DNA of 14,127 nucleotides from an uncultured Ruminococcus sp. (GTDB lineage Bacteria; Bacillota; Clostridia; Lachnospirales; Lachnospiraceae). This document shows positions 7,558 to 13,825 of the stretch, piece after piece. The stretch is taken from NCBI GenBank assembly GCA_900553885.1, contig USFD01000084.1, positions 1-14,127 on the forward strand. The letters run 5' to 3'. The notes beneath the pieces are model-generated. The model was not told the origin of the DNA. It saw only the letters and a list, made by a program, of their open reading frames with translations, and searched no databases. A program made the translations under genes and the position numbers. Each line of letters begins with the position of its first letter. The first letter of the stretch is position 1.

Positions 7558-8180
7558 AGAAGAAATATATACTCATGGGCGTGGCAGCCGCTCTCATTAC
7601 AACAACGATCGTAGGCGGGTCTTTGGCATATTTTCAGGCAGATGGACGTAATGTTCAGCAGCAGATCAATACAAGAACTTTAAGTATCGCTCTGACCGGC
7701 TCCGAAAATCCGGATGCCAGCGGAAGCCTCTATCTGGAAGGGGCGATGCCCGGCGATACCGTGACAAAATCAGTAAAAGTAGAAAACACAGCGGATACTC
7801 CGCTTTATGCCCGCGTAACGATCCGGAAATACTGGGGAGATTACACCGAAGCGACCGATACCCTGAACAAGGATTTTGACCGGGACACCACCAAGATTTC
7901 CATCCAGCCGTTGGAAAACTGGTATGTGTCGGAGGAGGGGGACGAGGATGAGACGCTCGTTCTCTACTATCAGGATCCGATCCAGCCGGGAGAGTCGGTG
8001 GATATCATGGATTCCCTGCAGATTGCATCCGATTTGGACAATTCCTATACGGATCTTGGAATTGGACTGGATGTGGAGGTGGATGCGGTTCAGGCATTTG
8101 CCGCCCAGGATGCGATGCTTTCCGAGTGGGGCGTTTGGGCTGAAATAGACGGCGACCATATTGTCAGTGTCGAGGAATAA
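7554..8180 (+). CDS. SipW-type signal TasA-like surface subunit, GTG start
   Basis: A 208-residue exported protein. The signal MKKKYILMG ... VGGSLAYFQAD is a clear SipW-type signal (inferred cut after Ala25). The core loop GAMPGDTVTKSVKVENTAD and the strand YARVTIRKYW follow the TasA-family pattern. The C-terminal half has a second Pro-Gly loop (IQPGESVDIMDSL) and ends VDAVQAF then EWGVWAEI. GTG 7554 is the likely start: AAGGAG is 8-9 bases upstream, it overlaps the sipW stop as GTGA, and no ATG gives a complete signal. Overlap with the second sipW suggests it is that enzyme's cognate substrate. Confidence 0.82.
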   Translation: MKKKYILMGVAAALITTTIVGGSLAYFQADGRNVQQQINTRTLSIALTGSENPDASGSLYLEGAMPGDTVTKSVKVENTADTPLYARVTIRKYWGDYTEATDTLNKDFDRDTTKISIQPLENWYVSEEGDEDETLVLYYQDPIQPGESVDIMDSLQIASDLDNSYTDLGIGLDVEVDAVQAFAAQDAMLSEWGVWAEIDGDHIVSVEE

Positions 8181-8205
8181 ACCGTGGAAAGGATAGGTTG
8201 ACAGC

Positions 8206-8970
8206 ATGAAAAAGATAATGATGGTATTTGGAATGATCGCATCGCTGCTGCTTGGAATGAATACGGTTGCATTCGCGGAAGAGACACCGACCGCCACATT
8301 TGATGGAAGCAGTGAGATCAAATATAATTATGACGATACGACGAATTTCGGCACTGCCTTCGAGGGCATGATGCCGGGAGAAGAGCGGACGCAGGAAATC
8401 CGCCTGGAGAATACCTACAGCCGTACCGTGAATTTCTATATGCAGCAGGAAGTCATCCGGGCATTTGAGGATACGGTGGATGCCAGCGGAGCGGCTTACG
8501 ACATTTCTCTTGTGCTGGTCAAAGGCAGTGAGGAAGATGTCATCTTCGGAGGAAATGAAGAAGGCGGAACCGGCAGAGTCGGCGGAGACGAGGAAGGTCT
8601 TGCGAACCTCAATGACGCGATGGAGGGCTGGATCTATCTGACCGCACTGGATCCCAATGAGACTGCCTCCCTGCAGATGACGGTCCGCCTGGACGGCGAG
8701 TCCAACACGAATGCTTACCAGAGCGCCAGCGGTACCTTTGATTTTCAGTTCCGCGCTACCTACGATGATCCGGAAACGGTATACGAAAAGGGAGAAACCC
8801 AGCACGTCACCAAAGAGGTGAAGGGAGAAGATGTCGTTACCAGGATCGTCCGTACGGTAAAGACGGGAGATAACGCTCCGATCCTCATTCTCACGGTTGC
8901 CGGAGCGGCGGCGGTCCTTCTGCTGATCGTTCTTCTGGTCATCCGCAGGAGAAAAGAGAAAGAAGCGTAA
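8206..8970 (+). CDS. Anchored protein with TasA-like core, Sec signal and VKTGD tail
   Basis: A 254-residue protein. It starts with an ordinary Sec signal (MKKIMMVFGM, cut after AFA at residue 24), not a SipW-type one. The body shows the same core pattern as the neighbouring subunits: MMPGEERTQEIRLENT followed by NFYMQQEV, and a later strand pair (LQMTVRLDG, FDFQFRATYDD). A glycine-rich acidic loop (about 115-131) interrupts it. The C-terminus has VKTGD (218-222), a membrane helix (about 226-245) and RRRKEKEA, the layout of sortase-sorted wall proteins, though the first residue is Val rather than Leu and Lys replaces Pro at the second position. No sortase is in the window. The gene lies 25 bases after the fifth SipW-type substrate. 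It may be the cell-bound base of a fibre, or simply a membrane-anchored surface protein. Core homology is inferred from motif spacing. Confidence 0.7.
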   Translation: MKKIMMVFGMIASLLLGMNTVAFAEETPTATFDGSSEIKYNYDDTTNFGTAFEGMMPGEERTQEIRLENTYSRTVNFYMQQEVIRAFEDTVDASGAAYDISLVLVKGSEEDVIFGGNEEGGTGRVGGDEEGLANLNDAMEGWIYLTALDPNETASLQMTVRLDGESNTNAYQSASGTFDFQFRATYDDPETVYEKGETQHVTKEVKGEDVVTRIVRTVKTGDNAPILILTVAGAAAVLLLIVLLVIRRRKEKEA

Positions 8971-9034
8971 AGACGCAGAAAACAGCGTATATAAATAGGA
9001 AAGAAATCAAAGAGACAGGAAAGGCGGAGAACCT

Positions 9035-10207
9035 ATGAAAAAGACATTCAGCAGATGGGGAAGCAAAGCGATGGTGTTCTGTCTCGGCGCCTCCGTGTTT
9101 CTTGCGGCGGCACCGGTTCAGACCTTTGCGGCGGACCAGATGTATACGATTACCTATCGGCCGGGCAGGATCGGTACTTTTACTTCCGAACTGGAAGACC
9201 GGTATGAGGAATATGCTCAGGCAAACGGCGGCAGTGTTTCCGTAAGCGACAAGACCGGAAACATCAAACTGGAACTGCCGGCGGGAACCGAATACCCGGC
9301 GGCGCCCCGTCAGGACGAGATCCAGATCAAGGATGAATACGATGGAAAATATGTCATCAGCACCGACTGGATGCCGGCGACGGGAAGTGTCGTGACGGAG
9401 AGTGAAGACTATGTGGTGGATTATGAGGCGCTGGTAAACGGCGTCACTTACCGGATTGAGTTTGTGGATGCTGAGAGCAGCCAGCAGGTGGCTCCACCGA
9501 TCATTGCCCAGGGCAACGTAGACCAGTGGGTGACCTACGCGGCGGCACAGCGGATCGATACCTACCAGCTGGATACAGACCAGCCGGAGGGAATCCAGCT
9601 GACGCAGGACGGTGAAAACACGCTGACCTTTACCTACACGGACACCAATGTAAATGTAGTCAAAGTGCCTGGCGATGTAGTCACCGAGGAAGTGACCGTT
9701 CCGGGAGACAATGTCACTGTCGTTGAGGAAGTTCCGGGAACAACAACGGGCACCACAACCGCAGGCACAGGAACAACGGGTACAGGTGCAGCCGGAACAG
9801 GAACCACAGGTACAGGCGCAGCTGGAACCGGAACAGGAACCGCGGGTACAGGTACAGCAGGAACTGCGGGTACAGGCGAAGCTGGAACCGGAGAAACGGG
9901 AACTGCTGGAACCGGTGCTGAGGGAACCACAGAAGACGGAACGACGACCATCGAGGACGAGGATGTCCCGCTGGCAGAGAATCCGGCAGGTGACGAAACC
10001 GGAGCAGAGGATGACACAACCACAGCAGACGGTGAGGACGGAACGACGACCATCGAGGACGAAGAAGTTCCGCAGGCAAATGCCGACGTGGACGGAGAAG
10101 ATTCCGGAATCAGTCCGGGCGTTCTGTTTGGTGTGACCGCAGGCGTTGTCGTTGTTGCGGCGGCAGTCGCTGCCATTATATTAAAGAAGAAACGTTCCGG
10201 AAGATAA
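9035..10207 (+). CDS. Surface protein with MucBP-like domain, Gly/Thr/Ala stalk and membrane tail
   Basis: A 390-residue protein with a Sec signal (cut after QTFA, residue 32). It has an N-terminal domain of unknown fold (33-130), a MucBP-like beta module (about 135-205, TYRIEFVDAESSQQV through LTFTYTDTN), a VPGD/VPG linker, and a low-complexity stalk of Gly, Thr and Ala (about 234-300). Two copies of DGTTTIEDE(D/E)VP follow, then a C-terminal membrane helix (about 366-384) with KKKRSGR. No LPXTG-like motif is visible, so membrane anchoring is more likely than wall linkage. MucBP-type modules are associated with mucus or glycan binding; that activity is not demonstrated here. It is the last gene before the operon terminator, 64 bases after the VKTGD protein. 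The start is supported by AGGCGGAG 7-8 bases before ATG 9035. Confidence 0.78.
   Translation: MKKTFSRWGSKAMVFCLGASVFLAAAPVQTFAADQMYTITYRPGRIGTFTSELEDRYEEYAQANGGSVSVSDKTGNIKLELPAGTEYPAAPRQDEIQIKDEYDGKYVISTDWMPATGSVVTESEDYVVDYEALVNGVTYRIEFVDAESSQQVAPPIIAQGNVDQWVTYAAAQRIDTYQLDTDQPEGIQLTQDGENTLTFTYTDTNVNVVKVPGDVVTEEVTVPGDNVTVVEEVPGTTTGTTTAGTGTTGTGAAGTGTTGTGAAGTGTGTAGTGTAGTAGTGEAGTGETGTAGTGAEGTTEDGTTTIEDEDVPLAENPAGDETGAEDDTTTADGEDGTTTIEDEEVPQANADVDGEDSGISPGVLFGVTAGVVVVAAAVAAIILKKKRSGR
9739..9930 (+). repeat. Imperfect short tandem repeats encoding a Gly-Thr-Ala stalk
   Basis: Units of 6-9 bases (GGAAC, GGTAC and GCAGG variants) recur in frame and encode GTG, TGT and AGTG strings. Synonymous changes such as GGA/GGT and ACA/ACC/ACG break up exact DNA identity. 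Such tracts change length by slippage or recombination and usually form an extended spacer in surface proteins. Confidence 0.75.
9935..10062 (+). repeat. Pair of identical 26-base direct repeats
   Basis: The 26 bases at 9935-9960 recur exactly at 10037-10062, 102 bases apart and in the same frame. Both encode DGTTTIEDE and are followed by D-V-P or E-V-P. The spacing is a multiple of three, so recombination between copies would delete 34 residues without a frameshift. Confidence 0.85.
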
Positions 10208-10220
10208 CCGGAACAGAGAC

Positions 10221-10242
10221 ACAGCCGTGCCATAAAGCGGCT
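10221..10242 (+). other. Short hairpin between last surface gene and terminator
   Basis: A perfect 6-bp inverted repeat CAGCCG / CGGCTG encloses a 10-base loop and begins 14 bases after the stop of the MucBP-like gene. No T-run follows. It may protect the 3' end of the long message together with the terminator just downstream. Confidence 0.35.
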
Positions 10243-10269
10243 GGTTCTCACAGAGAAAGAGGCTCGGAC

Positions 10270-10306
10270 GCCGGGGTTCAGGATGGAACTGGATCCCGGT
10301 TTTTTT
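10270..10306 (+). terminator. Rho-independent terminator of the surface operon
   Basis: An 11-bp stem CCGGGGTTCAG / CTGGATCCCGG (two G-U pairs) with a 7-base loop is followed directly by eight T. It sits 62 bases after the last surface gene. A 10-bp perfect inverted repeat (TTCTCACAGA at 10244-10253, TCTGTGAGAA at 10306-10315) flanks it and could form an alternative or extended fold. Confidence 0.9.
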
Positions 10307-10324
10307 TCTGTGAGAATTCTGAGT

Positions 10325-10358
10325 ATTGTCAGTGGCGGAAACTCTTTCTTTTGACAAT
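10325..10358 (+). promoter_or_regulatory. Inverted repeat with TTGACA in the XRE gene leader
   Basis: ATTGTCA (10325-10331) and TGACAAT (10352-10358) are perfect 7-base inverted arms 20 bases apart. The right arm contains a consensus-like -35 element (TTGACA, 10351-10356), but no good -10 element lies 16-18 bases downstream. The repeat may be a protein-binding site; a promoter here is uncertain. Confidence 0.3.
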
Positions 10359-10424
10359 CCTAAAAATTTAATAAATTCCGAATAACCAATACCAACAGTA
10401 CTTCTATCACTCCAATGGATTCTG

Positions 10425-10460
10425 TATACTTCCCTGAATTTCACCTATACTGACTGTATA
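10425..10460 (+). promoter_or_regulatory. Candidate -10 region and operator for the XRE regulator
   Basis: TATAC-TGACT-GTATA (10446-10460) is a 5-bp inverted repeat that overlaps a consensus -10 hexamer TATACT (10446-10451). Another TATACT occurs 21 bases earlier (10425-10430), two helical turns away on the same face. An operator over the -10 element, close to a small HTH gene, fits autoregulation. The matching -35 is weak, which would fit an activated or tightly controlled promoter. Binding is inferred. Confidence 0.4.
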
Positions 10461-10473
10461 AGACTAATACAGC

Positions 10474-10479
10474 AGGAGG
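10474..10479 (+). promoter_or_regulatory. Ribosome binding site AGGAGG of XRE gene
   Basis: A consensus AGGAGG lies 9 bases before ATG 10489 and fixes that start. An overlapping ATG-like frame at 10482 is out of frame and better explained as a shadow. Confidence 0.8.
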
Positions 10480-10488
10480 TAGTGACGC

Positions 10489-10809
10489 ATGGTATCACTG
10501 GGGTGTCAGATTGCAAAGTTCCGGAAAAAGCGGGGTTTAAAGCAGGAAGAACTGGCGGAAATGGTTTCTCTCAGCACAAGCTACATCAGTGCGATCGAGC
10601 GGGGAGTGAAAAATCCGACGCTGGAGAATTTTATAGCCATTGCGAATGTTCTGAAAGCCTCTTCGGATGAACTGCTTGGTGAAGAACTGGACGTACGGTT
10701 TGATATTCATATGACGCAGCTGGGAGCGTTGATGGAGAATCTGGATGATCGTGAAAAGGAGCGGATTCTCCATGTGGTCGCTGTGATGATAGCGGATGCG
10801 GGAAAGTAA
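10489..10809 (+). CDS. XRE-family helix-turn-helix regulator
   Basis: A 106-residue protein. Residues about 6-62 form a Cro/C1-type HTH: IAKFRKKRGLKQEELAEMV is the first helix and turn, LSTSYISAIERG the recognition helix, and NPTLENFIAIANVL the closing helices. The tail (about 70-106) is short and helical (LDDREKERILHVVAVMIADA), like the dimerisation tail of small XRE regulators in Firmicutes. It has its own leader, a consensus ribosome binding site and its own terminator, so it is a single-gene unit. Direct targets cannot be read from sequence; control of itself or of the adjacent surface operon is plausible. Confidence 0.92.
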   Translation: MVSLGCQIAKFRKKRGLKQEELAEMVSLSTSYISAIERGVKNPTLENFIAIANVLKASSDELLGEELDVRFDIHMTQLGALMENLDDREKERILHVVAVMIADAGK

Positions 10810-10849
10810 AGGACAGACATAACAGCCAACGATTATGTCTGTCCTTTTT
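10808..10849 (+). terminator. Rho-independent terminator of the XRE gene
   Basis: A perfect 15-bp stem AAAGGACAGACATAA / TTATGTCTGTCCTTT with a 10-base loop is followed by further T residues. It overlaps the last two bases of the XRE stop codon. The A-run on the left arm also gives a T-run on the other strand, so it could work in both directions. Confidence 0.93.
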
Positions 10850-10911
10850 CGGGGAGAGAAGAGGAAGGCGGACAGACGCAGGAGAAACGAAGGAGAAGGG
10901 AAGGAAGTACG

Positions 10912-11448
10912 GTGGAAGGCGGGTATGGCAGATTTGACGGCTATTACGCGAAGTACAAAGAGTATGTAACGAAAAACCTGATGAAGCTCACAAAAGGAGA
11001 TAAACAGTTGACCGAAGATTTATCGCAGGAAGTGTGGCTGGCCTTTTACCGTGAAATGGATCAAGTGATACCCATCGGAGACGACGGGATCCGCGGCTGG
11101 CTGTATATGGTCGGAAGGCGCAAGTTTCTTGACAATATGGATCTCGCCTACCGGAGCAGGGAAATGTTCGCGGAGGACATGAAAATCGACGAAAAAGCGC
11201 CCGATGATACCGTGGCTGTGAGAAGGAGAAGAAATATATCCGGCGATACCGAAGATGTGATACTTACCCGGCTGATGTTCGAAGAATATATAGCGGGGCT
11301 TACCGGGACGGAACGGATTCTGGTACTGTGCAAACTTTGCGGAATCCCGCCGAGGGACGCCCTCCCGGATCTGGACTGTACGGACGTCGCCCTCCGGGTA
11401 AGAGTTTCAAGGGCGATGAAGAAGCTGCGGGATTATCTGGAAGGGTGA
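10912..11448 (+). CDS. RNA polymerase sigma-70-like factor (small, ECF-like)
   Basis: A 178-residue protein with a sigma region 2-like segment (about 32-85: LTEDLSQEVWLAFYREM, then IRGWLYMVGRRKFLDNM) and a region 4-like HTH at the C-terminus (about 129-177: LTGTERILVLCKLCGI, then ALRVRVSRAMKKLRDYL). The acidic/basic linker (DDTVAVRRRRNISGD) joins them. It would direct RNA polymerase to a specific promoter set. Start GTG 10912 is preferred because a purine-rich GGAGAAGGGAAGGA precedes it and the nearest in-frame ATG (10981) would remove part of region 2. No anti-sigma factor is seen nearby. It has no obvious promoter of its own; the 62 bases upstream are almost all purines. The region 4 helix is divergent, so it could be a sigma-like regulator. 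Confidence 0.8.
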   Translation: MEGGYGRFDGYYAKYKEYVTKNLMKLTKGDKQLTEDLSQEVWLAFYREMDQVIPIGDDGIRGWLYMVGRRKFLDNMDLAYRSREMFAEDMKIDEKAPDDTVAVRRRRNISGDTEDVILTRLMFEEYIAGLTGTERILVLCKLCGIPPRDALPDLDCTDVALRVRVSRAMKKLRDYLEG

Positions 11449-11493
11449 GACGGAATGCATGGCGGAACGGAATGTTTGAAATTCTTTGTTTTT

Positions 11494-11543
11494 CTTAAAA
11501 TTGTCTTAAACCCCTATATTTTTCAGAGAATTTCAGCTATACT
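11494..11543 (+). promoter_or_regulatory. Candidate promoter with CTTAAA direct repeats
   Basis: Two CTTAAA hexamers (11494-11499 and 11505-11510) are 11 bases apart, one helical turn, in an AT-rich stretch. A consensus -10 TATACT lies at 11538-11543, with only a weak -35 (TATATT, 11515-11520). The repeat spacing resembles that of response-regulator boxes such as PhoP, but the regulator is not identifiable. This is the likely start of transcription for the phasin-like and ABC1 kinase genes. Confidence 0.4.
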
Positions 11544-11722
11544 AAGGATAGAGTATTGAAAAGCCGGAGAATCCGGTTCACTGACACTGTTCTTCCGAAG
11601 GCTGCCGGTAAAGCGAACCGAAAAAACAGCTGCGCAGGGAACAGTTCGTTAACCAGTAGATTGAAAATAAATGGCTATCTATTTATTTTGCGATGTACTG
11701 GAAAAGAGAAAGGATGGTTTTT
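11544..11722 (+). other. Structured 5' leader of phasin-like/ABC1 kinase pair
   Basis: About 180 bases lie between the candidate -10 and ATG 11723 with no convincing ORF. They hold a tight hairpin (AGCCGGA / TCCGGTT, 11562-11578, 3-base loop) and a wider 7-bp inverted repeat ACTGTTC (11586-11592) / GAACAGT (11639-11645) enclosing GC-rich sub-repeats (GCTGCCGG, CAGCTG, CTGCGCAG). No known riboswitch class is recognised. It may be a cis-regulatory leader or merely structured RNA. Confidence 0.35.
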
Positions 11723-12220
11723 ATGGATTTAGGAGAAGGATTAAAGAAAGTATTTCTGGCAGGCGTAGGAGCGGTAGCGACCACCGCGGAGACGGCAAAA
11801 GAAGTGATCGACGACCTTGTGAGCAAGGGAGAACTGACCATGGAGCAGGGCAAGGTTCTGAATGAAGAGCTGAAACGAAATGCGAAACAGAAGGTGAAGC
11901 AGCATGTGACCGTCAATGTGACCAAGGAATTCAAGGACGCATTTTCCGCCGTGGAGCACATGAACGCAGAGGAGCTGGAAGCGCTGAAAGAGGAGATCCG
12001 GAAGGCGGAAGAAAAGGCGGCACAGGAAGCCCGTGAAAAAGCCGAGGAGGAGGCGCAGCAGGCGGCACAGGAGGGAGCTGCCGCGAGAGAAGAAGCCCCG
12101 GAAGAAACCGCAGACAGCGGACAGGCGGCAGAAGACGGAAGCATACAGAGCGAAGGACAAGAAGCCGGAACAGGAGAAGCAGATACCGATGACGCATCTG
12201 CAGGAAACAATGCGGGCTGA
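11723..12220 (+). CDS. Phasin-like acidic coiled-coil protein
   Basis: A 165-residue soluble protein. The N-terminus (MDLGEGLKKVFLAGVGAVATTAETAKEVIDDLVSKGELT) matches the helical opening of phasin-like proteins found in Clostridia, including the small hydrophobic GVGAVA patch. A helical segment (about 70-125) is rich in Glu, Lys and Ala with heptad character. The last 45 residues are low-complexity Glu/Ala/Gly and probably disordered. Phasins coat polyhydroxyalkanoate granules, but no polymer synthase is in the window, so that role should not be assumed. ATG 11723 is chosen over 11693 and 11714 because AGAAAGGA lies 8 bases upstream. Its 3' end overlaps the kinase gene by 32 bases, which points to a joint function. 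Confidence 0.75.
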   Translation: MDLGEGLKKVFLAGVGAVATTAETAKEVIDDLVSKGELTMEQGKVLNEELKRNAKQKVKQHVTVNVTKEFKDAFSAVEHMNAEELEALKEEIRKAEEKAAQEAREKAEEEAQQAAQEGAAAREEAPEETADSGQAAEDGSIQSEGQEAGTGEADTDDASAGNNAG

Positions 12221-13790
12221 GAACGAACACGCTGGAACGAGACTGGGAGAAATTCTCAAAGTCCTGCGGAGGCACCAGATCGGAAAAGGTCTCACACCTG
12301 TAAAGCTGAGGGAGATTCTGGAAGATCTGGGGCCGACCTACGTCAAGCTGGGACAGATCATGTCCATGCGGTCCGACGTACTTCCGGAGGAATACTGCAG
12401 GGAACTGACCAGCCTGCGGACACAGGTAAGACCCGTGGAATTTCACCAGATGAAAGACCTGCTGGAGCAGGAGCTTGGCGCTCCGGTCTCCCAGGTCTTT
12501 TCCAGTCTGGACGAAAAACCTCTGGGCTCAGCGTCCATCGCCCAGGTACACAGAGGACGTCTGTTAAGCGGAGAAGAAGTTGTCGTCAAGATCCAGCGCC
12601 CAAACATCCATGAGATCATGGCAGAAGACATCGCCCTGATGCGGAAAGCTGCCGGAATGATGAATCTGGCGATGCACACCAAAGACATCGTAGATTTTCG
12701 TTCGATCATAGAAGAAATGTGGAAGACCACCCAGGAAGAAATGGATTTCCAGAAAGAAGCCGCAAACCTGGAACTCTTCGCGGAAAACCAGAAAGACATT
12801 GTCTACATAACAAGCCCCAAAGTCTACCGGGAATACACCACATCCAAGGTCCTGACCATGAGCTACATCGGCGGCCTGCAGATCGACCGTCTGGAAGAAC
12901 TCCGGGTGCTGGGCTATGACAACACCGAGATCGGACAGAAAGCGGCAGAGAACTACTGCAAACAGATCCTGGAAGACGGATTTTTCCATGCAGACCCCCA
13001 TCCGGGCAACCTGTGGATCGAAAACGGAAAAATCGCCTGGCTGGACTTCGGCATGACCGGCCGCTTGTCCGAAGGGATGAAACACATCCTGAAAAACGCG
13101 ATCATGGCGATCCTGCAGAACGACATCTACTCCCTGAAAAACACCTTCCTCGCTCTCGGAACCCCAAAAAACCCAGTCAACCACGCCCAGCTCTACACCG
13201 ACCTGGACGACATCGTCCGCCGCTACCTGAGTATGGATTTCGGAACCATGAACCTGGGAAACCTGCTGGAAGAACTCCTGGATATGCTGAAGACCCACGA
13301 GATCTCGATCCCGTCAGACATCACAATGCTGTGCCGGAGCATGATGACCATGGAAGGAACCCTGAAAGCCTGTTCCCCCAACGTCAACCTGATCCAGATC
13401 CTGTCCATCCACATGTCCCAAAGCATCTGGAAAGAACTGGACCTGAAACACGAACTCCGCCACAACGCCCGGCTGATCTACATGTCCTCCGCCAAAGCCC
13501 TGGAGATCCCAGCTCAGCTGTCCGACCTGCTGAACATCGTAAAAAACGGCCAGGTCCGCATCAACCTCCAGGAAAACGAAGGCCGTCAATGGCGCAAAAG
13601 CATCTACGCCATCGCCAACCGCCTGACCCTGTCCCTCTTGTCGGCTGCGATGCTCCTCGCTTCAGCCATCTTCAGCTTCACAGACATTCAACCACAGATA
13701 TTGGGCATGCCATGGATTTCCTTCTTATTTTTGATTATATCAGGCATACTGATTTTATATCTGCTGATAATTATCTTATTAAAACGTTAG
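12189..13790 (+). CDS. ABC1/UbiB/AarF-family atypical kinase, membrane-anchored
   Basis: A 533-residue protein with all family motifs. These are KLGQ (53-56) in the extension that covers the active site, the alanine-rich loop variant SASIAQVH (114-121), Lys134 in VVVKIQRP, the ExD motif EMD (184-186) before FQKEAAN, catalytic HADPHPGN (267-274), and metal-binding DFG (286-288). Two C-terminal membrane helices (about 477-496 and 505-531) end in LLKR. UbiB-family members support lipid-quinone biology through an ATPase-like activity; in a strict anaerobe the substrate is unknown. ATG 12189 is chosen because it gives the usual length and has AGGAG 12 bases upstream; an earlier ATG at 12033 adds a basic segment that is an out-of-frame reading of the phasin-like gene. 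Overlap with that gene suggests coupling. Most of the gene favours C-ending codons, but the last 110 bases turn AT-rich. Confidence 0.93.
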   Translation: MTHLQETMRAENEHAGTRLGEILKVLRRHQIGKGLTPVKLREILEDLGPTYVKLGQIMSMRSDVLPEEYCRELTSLRTQVRPVEFHQMKDLLEQELGAPVSQVFSSLDEKPLGSASIAQVHRGRLLSGEEVVVKIQRPNIHEIMAEDIALMRKAAGMMNLAMHTKDIVDFRSIIEEMWKTTQEEMDFQKEAANLELFAENQKDIVYITSPKVYREYTTSKVLTMSYIGGLQIDRLEELRVLGYDNTEIGQKAAENYCKQILEDGFFHADPHPGNLWIENGKIAWLDFGMTGRLSEGMKHILKNAIMAILQNDIYSLKNTFLALGTPKNPVNHAQLYTDLDDIVRRYLSMDFGTMNLGNLLEELLDMLKTHEISIPSDITMLCRSMMTMEGTLKACSPNVNLIQILSIHMSQSIWKELDLKHELRHNARLIYMSSAKALEIPAQLSDLLNIVKNGQVRINLQENEGRQWRKSIYAIANRLTLSLLSAAMLLASAIFSFTDIQPQILGMPWISFLFLIISGILILYLLIIILLKR

Positions 13791-13825
13791 AGCATGTACG
13801 AAAAGATTTTACAGCGAAAGCCATG

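Noticed and set aside
9739..9930. Possible CRISPR-like array because of regular repeats
   Set aside because: The repeats are 6-9 bases, imperfect, in frame within a coding region and lack unique spacers.
9634..10251. 205-codon minus-strand Pro/Val/Ser-rich frame
   Set aside because: It is the complement of the Gly/Thr/Ala stalk repeats. Its low-complexity translation and run through the terminator region make it unlikely to be a gene.
11560..11600. Resemblance to a cobalamin riboswitch segment (AGCCGGAGAATCCGG, then CACTG)
   Set aside because: Only a short match. The other conserved blocks are missing, the upstream sequence is AT-rich and the downstream genes have no cobalamin link.
12033..12188. 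N-terminal basic extension of the ABC1 kinase from ATG 12033
   Set aside because: It is the phasin-like gene read in another frame (Lys/Arg-rich), no homologous segment is expected in the family, and ATG 12189 gives the usual length.
11683..12295. Two long minus-strand frames opposite the phasin-like gene
   Set aside because: Ser/Ala/Cys-rich and Leu/Phe/Arg-rich translations arise from the complement of the Glu/Ala/Lys-rich coiled coil; no start signals are seen.
12564..13298. 244-codon minus-strand frame opposite the kinase gene
   Set aside because: It is a shadow of the kinase codon pattern, with no ribosome binding site and Val/Phe/His-rich composition without recognisable motifs.
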